The notes below the pieces were generated by a model, which was given only the letters and a program-made list of their open reading frames with translations, did no database searches and was not told the DNA's origin. Below, piece by piece: positions 43,958 through 54,429 of a stretch of 64,000 nt of DNA. The translations under genes were made by a program, and so were the position numbers. Source of the stretch: Torymus aiolomorphi (taxonomy: Eukaryota > Arthropoda > Insecta > Hymenoptera > Torymidae); assembly GCA_036365515.1 (NCBI GenBank), contig CM070874.1, positions 164,008,297-164,072,296 of the forward strand, written 5' to 3'. How positions within the stretch are numbered: the first letter of the stretch is position 1; each line of letters opens with the position of its first letter.

Positions 43958-46110
43958 ATGAGTCAACTTTCGCACGATGAAAATCGATTTAATGTTTGTG
44001 CCCCTTGTGGTGGCAAAATAAAATTTGGTAGCAAAAAATCTGAATTTATCATCACAGAAAAGTTATCAACTCTTATAAAAACTCATATAAATGAAGAATT
44101 CGATGTTTCGGATTCAAAATTTCCTTTAGGTATTTGCGCTACATGTCGAACAACTTTAAATGAATATAAAAATAATATTCGTAAAAGAACGTTACGAACT
44201 ATTCCAAATTACACCAATATACAGTTGCCAAAAAATACGAGGGCAAATGACGGTGTATGTGATTGTTATATTTGCGTCACAGGGCGATTGACTAGCCATT
44301 CAAAAGTTCGTAAAGGAAGAGGTCATAAAAAAAGTGACGTAAATCATATTAAACAGGCTTCGAAAAAAGGAAATATTGATCATGAAACATCCCCATCGAT
44401 GAAAATTTGTACTTCATGTTTTCAGGAAATAGGAAAGGGCATACAACATCAATGCAATGTTGTTAGTGAAGCTCGAAATAATATAATTAAATTGGTTGAG
44501 AATCTTCCTGAAAAGCAACAAGAGCAAATAGCGAGTATGATACTGAAAAGAAAACTTGATTCCTGCGACGAATCTAAAAGAAATGATTTATCTCTAACAT
44601 TGAGTACATCGGGATCAAAGTTTAATGTAACAGTTAAACCAACAGAAAAAAAAGAAGTTATTTTTACATCAGAAAAATTAGCTGATTATCAAGTAAATAC
44701 TGGGGCTTCATCGAAACAAATGAAAAAAATGACTAACTTTTTAAGAGCAAATGTTGGAAGACAATCTGTGACAACCAATAATGAAAAACTTTCTGAAAAT
44801 TCAAAAAGTTTAGAAACTTTTTATAAAGATGCCAATTATGAATTCGATATTGCAAATTCTAGCGAAAAACAAAAACGACCAGTTATTTGGGCAGATGCTG
44901 AAGAGTTATTAGAACACGTTTTGGAAAATAGAAACTTGTATAATAATTTTGCAGTCAAAGTTATGCTTGACGGTGGTCAAAATTTTTTCAAAATTTGTAT
45001 GACAGTAATGCCTAAAAATTATTCCCCTGATGAGAGAAGCAGAAGTCTTTATTCTGAAGGCGGGTCTTCGGCAAAAAAAGCTAAATTAACCAGTGTTCAA
45101 AGATTAATATTATTGTGTGTAGTACCGGAAGTAAAAGAGACGTTTGACAATGTTAAATTATTATTTGATTTAACTAATATAAATAACATTTCTTTTAAAT
45201 TAGTTTCAGATTTTAAAATCTTACTTCTTATTAATGGTCAGCAGACTGCTTCTTCTATGTACCCTTGCCCATATTGTTACATTTTCCTGAAAGACTTAAA
45301 ATCAACGGAAGAAAATAATTTATCAAATCCACCAGATGAAAATAATTTTGAAATAAATTCTTTAAAAGTAAGCAGCAACTGTTTACGTTTAAAAACTTTT
45401 GGAGATTTGAAAACTGATAATGAACAGTTTAATATTTTAGGTAAAAAAAACTTGCTATGCATAGTCATAATACAATAAATGCACCACTTCTTCAGGAAAA
45501 TGATGATACATACGTAATTGAAAAATGTCTTATACCCGAATTGCATATTCTTCAAGGGTTTGTCAACCATTTATTCTGGAATGGCCTTGTCCCTCTGGTA
45601 GGAAAAGAAAAAGCTTTACTATGGCCAAAGAAATTAAATTTGATATCCAAAAATTATCATGGGGAAATTTTTGAAGGCAATGCTTGCCGTAAGCTTTTGA
45701 AAGAATCAGATGCACTTCAAGATTCGGAAATTTATAAAGATGTTGGTTATTTTGCTATTGTCCCTTACATTTCTACTTTCAAAGCTATGGATAAAGTTGT
45801 ATCTTCTTGTTTTTCGATTAATGAAGTTGGGCCAAATTTAGATAAAGAAATTGATGAATTAAAAAAAGCTTTTAGAAGTACCCAAGTGACTGAAACCTTA
45901 AAAATCCATGTTCTGTTCGAGCATTTGAAAAACTGCTTATACTTTTTGGAAAATAATGGACTTGGCTTATGGTCAGAACAGGCTGGAGAGTCAGTTCATA
46001 GAGAATCTTTGAAAACTTGGAATCGTTATAAAATTCATTCGATGAATGACCCTTCATATTCAACAAAATTAAAAAAAGCAGTAGTGGAATTTTCTTCGTT
46101 GCGTATTTAA
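43958..46110 (+). pseudogene. RAG1/CMC-like DDE transposase, one frameshift
   Basis: ATG at 43958 (earlier in-frame codons lack ATG). The N-terminal third has zinc-ribbon-like pairs: C14/C17, C60/C63, C101-C106, and C151/C154 with H164/C166, reminiscent of N-RAG-like regions. The presumed catalytic D338 (VMLDGGQNFFK) and D418 (LVSDFKILLLINGQQ) are present, with Cys437-x2-Cys440 (PCPYC) of a zinc-binding insert. At the A8 run 45443-45450 the frame slips. The continuation (45457-46110) has H30 and H38 (ELHILQGFVNH) and the likely catalytic glutamate in WSEQAGESVH (E174 or E178). I recognise the family from insect predictions; Chapaev-type is my best guess. Function: cut-and-paste transposition. 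One indel away from an open frame, so recently active. Confidence 0.75.
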
Positions 46111-46562
46111 ATATATTGTTTTATACTAGTAGGATTTTCATTTTCATTATTTTTTTTGTTTCTTTCTTTTTCTTATAAACCATCACAACCAAATAATACA
46201 GATTTTTAAATAAACTTTGCGATAAAGCGATAAAAATTCTAAAAAAAATAAACAAAGAAAAAATTATTAGTCATTAACAAAAAATAAAAAAAATATAAAA
46301 AAAAAAACAAATAAACACTAAACAATAACAAAAAAAAGTATAAAACAAAAAATAATAATATAATACATATATTTTTTAATTCTTATAGAAAAAGAAAAAA
46401 AAATTAAAAAAAAAAAACGTTTTTGGCTGCCATTTTTCAAAATGAGCAGCTAGGATTGCAAATCAAAAAGATTTTGAAACCATAAAATGTATAGAAAATC
46501 ATGGTTCCAGCTGTTTTAGTTGACATTTTTGTTTTACCTAAACATGCTTCAAGACCGCTGTG

Positions 46563-48970
46563 TATAAACAAAAGGCTATTAAAGATATTTGTAATAAAGA
46601 TAAAAAAATTAAAAATTTTTAACGTAAAATTGGAAAATCTAAGGAAGCAGTTTCTTTTTATGATGTGTATTTAAAGCTTAATGCAAATGTATTAAACTTT
46701 TTTGAAATGCAAATGAATCATGTCAAACTCAGAAAGTGGTCTAATGATGAAACAGAATTTGCTGTGATTTTATTTTATAAATCTCCAAAAGCTTATTGTT
46801 ATTTGCGTGACCAAAAGAAGTTTGCCTTACCATGTATTAGTTTGATAAGACGATGGATTAATGAACTTGATTTGGAGCCTGGAAATAACATTAAGTTATT
46901 TGAATTGTTAAAAATAAAATCAAGCACAATAACAGTAAAAGAGCGCGAGTGCGTATTAATGTGGGATGAAATGAGCATAAAAACGTGGTTAGATTACAAC
47001 CCAAAAAAGGATTTGATTGAAGGTTACACTGATATGGGAAAGCATGGTCGCAATGCAAATCGTGGTAATCATGTTTAGTTTTTATGTTACGAGGTAGGCA
47101 AAATGATTGGAGACAGCCTATTTGCTACTATGTTCCCCGTAACAGTGTAAATGCGAAGTTATTGCACAAAATCATTTTAGATGTGATAGATTACGTTGAA
47201 GGTACTGGTTTTCTATTAAAATCAATGGTATGCGATCAAGGATCGCCAAATCAATCGGCTATAAAAAAATTGGGAATAACCAAAAATAAACCATTTCTTG
47301 AACGAAACAATCGTAAAATTTTCTTCAATTTTGATGCTCCCCATTTACTTAAATGCCTTCGTAACACTTTCCGCAAACGTCAATTTGAAATTAATGAGAA
47401 ACTCGTGTCATGGGATGCGATTCGGGAATTAAGAAATCGTGAAAAAGATCTTCCAACTAAATCTGCCCCTAAACTAACAGACAGACATCTAGATCCTAAT
47501 GCTTTTCAGTTAATGAACGTTAGTCTTGCGGCTCAAATTTTTAGTAACAGTGTTTCTTCAGCTTTATTAGCAGACGTGGTCACATCAGAAAAACCTTTCA
47601 TTCATCCCGATTGCATTGCAACAGCAAATTTTATTAAAAAAGTAAACGATCTTTTTGATTGTTTAAATAGTAGAAGTTCTCGAGATGGTAATCCTTTGTC
47701 AAACTTAAATCCTCAAGTAGTACAGTATTTGAAAGATTCTTTGAATTGGATCGAAACCTGGAAATGCGTTGATAAAAACGGTAATCCGCCATGCTTTGAC
47801 GGTTTTTATTTGACGATTAACAATATACTTTTGCAATGGGAAGATATGGCATCAAACGAGGGAGTATATTTGTTAAAGACGCGTTTAAATCAAGATCCGT
47901 TGGAAAATTTATTTTCTGTTTTAAGAAGTAGTTCTGGTCACAATCAAAATCCAACTGCGATGCAAGTGAGGCATAATTTACAGTATAGTATTACTGCAAA
48001 TTTAACGTCTTCATCGAAATTAACAAACTGCGAACCTGACGAAAATATGACCAATCCTGTGCCCGCGTTTACTGAAGACATTGAGGATAATAAGGATCGT
48101 ATTACTTGTAATTTTCTTGCAAATGACAACAGTATCATCGAAGTAAATGCAAGTAATGAAAATGATGAATTAATTAACGATGATATTGAAGACGTTTGTA
48201 GTGAAATTTCATTCGATGGAGTAAATGAATCTGTTCATTTCGATGAAAATGAAGATACTTTCGTTGAAGAGATGTCTGATTCAGACACAGTTGTAGATGA
48301 TGTTGTTGATAATGAATTTCAAGAAGTATCTAATTCATTAAATGAAGGGAGTTAGAATTTGAATAATATAGATAGGAGCTTGTCATCCGAAACTTATGAT
48401 AAAATGAATAGTGTTTTGACAAATTCTCACAATCTCCAAGATTCATGTACTCCTTTACGGGGAGCAATAAAGTATGTTGCTGGATATATAGCTATAAAAT
48501 GTATTTAAAAATTTAATTGTTCTGACTGTAAAGCTTCTTTCACTAGAGTTAATTGTAACATGGAAAGTAACGATGATCTATTACTTTTTTTTAAAGCGTA
48601 TAAAGTATTTAATGTGACCAATGAACTTGGAAATCTTTGCGTTCCTTCTGACGCTTTTTATAGAATCATTATAACAGCTATTGAAACTTTTGATACACTA
48701 TTTTCTGAAGTAAGTTACAAGACAGACGTTAGTAAAGTTTTAATTGATAAAATCACAGCTGAAATTCTTAAATATCATGCACAGTTTTGGATTACTGACG
48801 AACCTTGTAAATCACATCGTGAGTCTGTAATTGTGTTTTTTGTTAGAGTTCATATTTTTAATAAGGTGAAATGGATAAATTATGATTTGCGAGATGCTAA
48901 AAGTTCAAAAAAAAGACATTTTGCTGGTAACAAGCCTAATGCTAAGTTGCAGAAATTGAGTCATGAGTAA
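46563..48970 (+). pseudogene. P-type transposase, exon 2 remainder (catalytic and C-terminal parts)
   Basis: Resumes YKQKAIKDIC, meets a TAA near 46619, then gives the segment to 47078 with the first acidic motif LMWDEMSIK (D101 of that segment). A frameshift follows at about 47079. The next frame (47084-48355) has VCDQGSPNQSA (D51), FNFDAPHLLKCLRN (D84) and NQDPLENLFSVLRS (D271, E274), the P-element/THAP9 signature. An acidic tail ends in TAG at 48352-48354, and the C-terminal AIKYVAGYIAIKC region lies in another frame with a TAA at 48506-48508. The last frame ends 48970. At least four lesions: inactive. The catalytic acids are all still present. Confidence 0.85.
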
Positions 48971-49982
48971 AAAAAGAACATATTAGATTTTATTAACGTC
49001 TATATTGCTTAATGAGAAACTAAATTAGAATATGTATTTTTTAACACAAAGGAAATAATTTTTTTTTTCATGATGAAATTTCAACAAATTGTTACGCGTA
49101 CTGTATTGTCTTAAGCTAATATGAATATATGTTTATTTCTTTACAGACAATTATTTTTGTGATTCAATAAAAGGTGACATTTAATGGCCATTTATTAATA
49201 TAAAGCAAGATTTTTAATTATAATATTTATGATTATCTTCAAATAAGTAAAATACTAGTTATTAATTTTCAATTTCATTTTGCTTCATAGAAATTTTTCA
49301 TTTTTTTCAATGTTGTGTGATAATTTATTTATAAATCATAGATCTTCATGTTAAAAAAGTTTGTGTAGTTGTATTTAATTGTATAAACATTTTTATTGCT
49401 AATTTGATAATAGTAATTTCCATTTCATAGTTACAATATTAATTCATTTTGTAAAATTATTGAAGTAAAATTATTAAAAATATAATGTCACTTTTTATGC
49501 ACTACGATTTTTTTTTATATTGCATGTATATACTATATTAAATTGTAAGACAGCATTTATATTAAATTATTCTCTAGTTCTTGGGGTATGAGCGCTGTCA
49601 TGCCGTATCAAGTATCGTCTTTTTGTTTATAATCCATATTTACGTTCATAAATGATTTAGATTATAATACTTTGTTCGGATAATCAGAAAGTACTTGAAT
49701 TCAGTATTGATTCACGTAATAGATATAAACTTGAAATTAATAACAATTACTTGTAGTAACGTGCATAAAGCAATATAATTTATAATTTTGTTTTATCTTT
49801 TGTAATAAATTGTAGTGAATAGTTCGCATGGTAACTAATTTTCATTTCTTTTTGTAGATTATTGAAATGAAAAAATATCTGATTGCAGGCAAAAGATTTT
49901 AATTTTTAGTGCATGTTAGGAATATTTAAAAATATTCATCACCTTTTCTTCCTTAACCTAATATTCCTGTGTTTCCTATCCT
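48971..49982. other. AT-rich sequence downstream of the P-type gene
   Basis: No ORF or RNA gene. The 3' end and TIR of the P-type element should lie here, but I could not pair it with anything upstream of 29110. A polyadenylation-like aataaa lies at 49166-49171. Confidence 0.5.
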
Positions 49983-50215
49983 ATGCTGATGGAAAATATC
50001 TGCCACCTTCCCGCTCGGTTCGAGGGGCTACTCACTTATGAGAGGACTTTGAGGACAGCTTTGAGGTCGTCGGAGGATTTTGTGAGGACAAATACTCTCG
50101 TTTGGTGTGAAAGGATATGGGAGGACTTGGGAGGACATGAGAGAATTTGTGAGGACATGGGAGGACATGGGAGGACATAAGAGGACATGGGAGGAAATGG
50201 GGGGTCATAGGAGAA
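49983..50215 (+). repeat. G-rich 10-bp minisatellite (gggaggacat)
   Basis: A run of gaggac and gggaggacat words from about 50041 to 50210, with GGG runs every 10 nt in the last third. ORF 49983-50180 translates as a repeat (GGHERICED, etc.) and is not supported as a gene. Confidence 0.8.
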
Positions 50216-51190
50216 TTTATAAAAAAAAAGCTAATATTTATGTTAGAAAACCACTACTTTAAAGGCCTATTAGTTGAAAATTTCTATTTTTTAAAATAAA
50301 TTGGTAGATTAAGTGAAAACTGGTAGAAAGCTTCCATATATATAGATATATTGTGTTTATACATTTTGCGTTTCCAAATGTACACATTGTATACCTATAT
50401 ACATATATGGAAGTTTTCTGATAGTGTAATTGTTAATTGAATGTTGATTATACAAAAATGAACTGAATGACGACTGTAAAAGTTACAGCTTACCTTTGAC
50501 AGCTGTATAATTCAAATAAGTTTAGTATACATTTTGTGCTTGAATATAACACATCGATATACAGAATTTAGAGCAAAATCAAAACCTTTAGCCGCCTTTA
50601 GTTGAAGGCTTAACAATCTTAAAAGGCTTAAACCCTAAAAAGAAAATATTGTTATTATTTTCTATATTTAAATCGAGCTTGAAAGAATCATTATTTCGAC
50701 TTTCACGAAGATTTTATCGTGGTTTTGTTAAATTTTATAACATTGACGCTTTCGATTATTTCAAAGATAGGGTAAGTACGTTTTTGTATCAATATTCTTG
50801 AATGTGTATATCCATTTGATTCGGAGGAGAATTCGTCATAAAATTATAAAACAATATATTCATAAAACATATTTGTTACAATAAATTAAATAAATTTGAT
50901 AAATAAGTTTTTTGGAAATATATCTTCTTATATTTATGTATTTCTAATAATTTGATTTGTAAAAAATTATACAATAATTTTTTTATAACAGTCAATTAAA
51001 AAAAAGTACATTCAAATGCAAATATATGGTAGCACGATGTAGTTTAATTAATGTAATTTTTAATTTTTTGTATTTATAAATTTATATAATTTATACAAAT
51101 ATTAAGTAAACGTTTTAAAAAATAAAATTATTATTAGTGCAGGGAGAATTTCAGAAATTGTAGAAATAATTAAAATTGTTTTAAGAATAT
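50216..51190. other. AT-rich sequence, nothing recognised
   Basis: No ORF of 60 codons, no clear repeat; tatata-rich around 50335-50415. Confidence 0.5.
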
Positions 51191-51269
51191 ATAAGGTAAA
51201 AGTACCAATTATGAAACAGTTTAATAAAAATTAAGCAGAAGCGATTTGGAATCGCTAAATTCAATATAA

Positions 51270-52479
51270 AAAACCGCTGCCAATTCATTGGTACGTAGCT
51301 TCCTCAAAATAATTTATTGATTCCTTTTATTAAATTAAAATTCAAAAAATAAATTTTTCACTAAAAAAATTTGAAAAATTTTATGGAAAATATTAACTTG
51401 TAATTGTTTCATGGCTATTCATTGCTGTTCCATTTGTAATTTATTTTTTTATGATTTTAATTCTTGTATTGAATGGAAAACAATCGCAAATGCAAACTCT
51501 GATGAAGTACTATTCTTCATCAAACTTTTCTTCTTCAAGTCCACTGTCAACGACATCGCGTCGTACGATGTCTAGAAAACTTTTAACATCAAATATCTCT
51601 GAAATTTATAAACCAATCATTTTTCCCAAAGATCTCGGCCGAGAACTATCAATAATATGAACTATCAATAAACTATGAATAAGACAATTTTACTCTTGTA
51701 ATGGTTGAACATACAAAACTCATTTTTTTTCAATTTTTACGTTTTTGTTAATAACAAAAGAACCGTGATAGCTAGAATATTAATTCTTTAAAGAAAATAT
51801 GGGCAATTTAATTCTCTTTCGAATGCTATACATACCGTTCAGATACATAGAGCCGTTCTCGAGAAATTACGATTTAAAAAAAAAGTGAAAAAAATTTTAA
51901 CCTCAAATATCTCCGAAATTTATGGATCAATCCTTTTGCCCAAAGAACTCACCCAATTAGTATACAAAATCTACCCCTAGAAAGAATTTCAAAGTGATTA
52001 ATCCAATTTTACTCTAGTTATGCAACGACATACAAAATCACTTTTTTTTATAAATTATTTTTTTTCTCTAAAAATAATGAATAAAAAAACATAAAAATTT
52101 AGTGAGTTATAGTACTCAATATCCTTTATAACCAAAGAAATATTCATGTTAATATATTTTTTTAATTTCGAAATATAACCTATTTACAAAAAATTACGTT
52201 TTCATCAATAACTTATGACGAAATATAGCCATCAACTTTTTTTTTTTTTAATTGTAGAGAATTTTATCCTACATACAGAGAATTCATAATATATAAAGAA
52301 TATTCGGTCTCAATATTAAAAAATCGAAAATAAAAATTTTGAAAATTAAAAAATGGCTATAAAAAAAAAAACAAAAGAAATTTTACAAAAATAGAATATT
52401 GACCCCAATTGTGGAAGCAAAATCTAAAAAAATGATCACTCCCTCGTTAAAATCGGTCAAGTAGATCATGAGATATCAG

Positions 52480-52545
<66 letters not shown>

Positions 52546-52690
52546 CACACACATCCATACGGACATTTTCTAAAATAGTGTATTTCGATTCCAAATTTAC
52601 TAAATAACGTTCCTAACACATTATCTCATAAACTCTTTTTTTACTATCACAAAGCTTCCTCTAGGAGGAAGCAAAATATATTTACATTCA
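51270..52690 (+). repeat. Dispersed repeat, copy B
   Basis: Inverse of about 30185-31010: accgctgccaattcattggtacgta at the left end, two aatatctc(c/t)gaaatttat clauses, and cttcctctaggaggaagc at the right end. It carries ORF 51451-51660, which is unsupported. Includes the microsatellite at 52485-52552. Likely an old non-autonomous transposon common in this genome. Confidence 0.6.
52485..52552. repeat. Microsatellite (AC)n-(GCAC)n-(AC)n
   Basis: About 15 AC dinucleotides, then about seven cacg tetranucleotides and a short AC tail, interior to dispersed repeat copy B. Confidence 0.95.
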
Positions 52691-53825
52691 TGCGCTATTT
52701 GTTTGAATATATTCATTAATAAATATATGATTTTTTTATGTATAAAGTGTGAAAAAAAATTGTTCAGTCTCGCCGTTTCCAAGCTCTCGTAAATTGGCTG
52801 CCATTTGAACCGATTTAAACCACGATGGTTCATTTTATGTTTTCTTTTTTGGTAATTTTTCAGTGTTTAATCAATTTTGAAACGTAAGTAGCAGTTTATC
52901 GTGTAGTTTTTATATCATAAATTCAGATTATATACAAATTTATCGATTTTATTATCTCTTTTTATTAAATAAATACCTGTTTCACAATAGGGACACAAAT
53001 TCATTATTCGTTCCTATTATGAAACAGTATTAAAGAGCTTTTATTACGAATCTCGTTATTTATTTCAAGTCGAACTCTTGAACAATGTAGGTTTTTATTT
53101 ATATTTAAGTTATTTCTGCTTCTAACTTAACCATAAATATTAATTATCAGTATGCTAACCTAACCTACAAATGAACAAATCATGTCTTAACCTACCGATA
53201 GTGTATATCTGAGCTACTAATACAGATTTAATGTCGCTATTAGTAACAGATATCAAATATTTTGCTTAGAAATACATATAAAGTTGGTCTATATATTTTG
53301 AATAAGTTTATTTATGTCATATTGCATTAAAATCATTAAATTTTCGGTTTATAAGAGTAATATATAGGAAATGTCACACATTACAACCACACATTTTATA
53401 AGTACTTTTAAAAATAATTTTAAAGACATATATATATGTTTCAGATTTTCTCACAATTTACATTATTACAAATATCTTGAACTATAAAAACAAATTTCAT
53501 GCCAATAATATGACGAAAAATAATGAAAAATGTAATTTAATTATGTTTCATAATAGGAACACATTTTATGAAACAGGGGTGCAAGTAAGAAAATAGTGTT
53601 TCATAATAGGGACCTAAATGTTCCTCACTATTTCTCATATAAATAAAACAATTTTTGTACTAATTCAAATTATGAAAAAAGATTATTATTCTTGAAGAGT
53701 TTGCCGATCGAATGATATATAACATTTAATAGTTTCATACTTTTAAAGTATTTAATTCATCAATTGAAAAGAAAGTTGTCGAAAATCGTTTCATAATCGG
53801 GCCCTTTACCTTATATGTTCGGGAT

Positions 53826-53908
53826 TATTAGTACCCGAAGTGCCCGCTAGATGGCAAGCACCAAATGCGCTACCTTCAATGAAAAACATCACCTTGAGTG
53901 TATAAGTA
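53826..53908 (+). promoter_or_regulatory. Promoter-like block with CTCF-like site (copy 2)
   Basis: attaTTAGTACC, CCGCTAGATGGC (53844-53855) and, 45 nt on, TATAAGTA (53901-53908). It lies directly after the 51195-53810 element and about 520 nt before the open frame of the 934-aa transposase. Order, orientation and spacing match the block at 42805-42889. Confidence 0.6.
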
Positions 53909-54425
53909 AAGGCCTGCGGCATCCACTCGGCCTAATTCGTACCATGTTAATTAGTTTGTTTATTTTTACGCACATTACATATTCGAATAAGACACATTAA
54001 TGCCTATTTACTCGAACGCTCGTCGCGTCAATATTCCTTTTGCTTCCAACTTTACTTTCGAGTAGGTTGGAGCAAAGACTTTAATTTAAGAGTCATTACA
54101 ATTTATTATTTTCAGGTAAAGTAAGCAGCTCAAAATTTTAAAATCGTTTAAAATGTTTAATACTTAGCTTCTTATGAAAAAAATGTGTTTCTAAAGTTGT
54201 ATATTCATATTTCAACAAATAAAAAAGTTATTTAACATTGGAAATTATTACTTTTTAATATTTTTGGTTAAAATCCAACTTATGATTTTTTTACTCAAAA
54301 TCTATTAACTTTTTGTATAGAACAATGATTGGACATTGAACCTCGTTAAGTAAAAAATTAATCTTCCATATCACTATATACACCTAACAGTATACTGCTA
54401 CAAGTTTCATAAATAGATCGATTAG
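53909..54425 (+). other. Leader/intron region of the 934-aa transposase
   Basis: Probably transcribed from the block at 53826-53908. A short frame with ATG at 53943 ends quickly. A possible acceptor tttattattttcag sits near 54103-54116 and a second, tgtttgcag, at 54426-54434. Donor candidates cannot be fixed by eye. Confidence 0.4.
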
Positions 54426-54429
54426 CTGT

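Larger units (their letters stand above)
42422..46562 (+). mobile_element. RAG1/CMC-like DDE transposon (4.14 kb) inserted in the P-type gene
   Basis: TIRs of about 145 bp (42422-42566 and 46418-46562), ends CACAGCGGTCTTGAAGCATG, roughly 80-85 percent identical. Flanks tgtaaacaag and tataaacaaa agree at 8 of 10 positions, an imperfect direct repeat that may be a decayed target duplication. Inside: a promoter-like block, a LINE insertion and a transposase in two overlapping frames. CAC termini fit the CACTA/Mirage/Chapaev group. 46111-46417 is A-rich filler. Confidence 0.8.
51195..53810. mobile_element. TIR element with sub-terminal GTTTCATAAT repeats
   Basis: Left end aGGTAAAAGTACCAATTATGAAAC (51195 on) and right end GTTTCATAATCGGGCCCTTTACC (to 53810) are inverted; both are flanked by tata, so a TA or longer AT-only duplication cannot be sized. 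The motif GTTTCATAATAGG(G)AC recurs in both directions at 52979-52994, 53011-53027 (inverse), 53545-53560, 53598-53613 and 53788-53803. No transposase frame: non-autonomous. It contains the dispersed repeat copy B. Confidence 0.65.

Noticed and set aside
49069..49082. catgatgaaattt resembles the end of the Drosophila P-element TIR (CATGATGAAATAAC)
   Set aside because: It points into the flank rather than into the gene, matches for about 11 bases only, and has no inverted partner before 29110.
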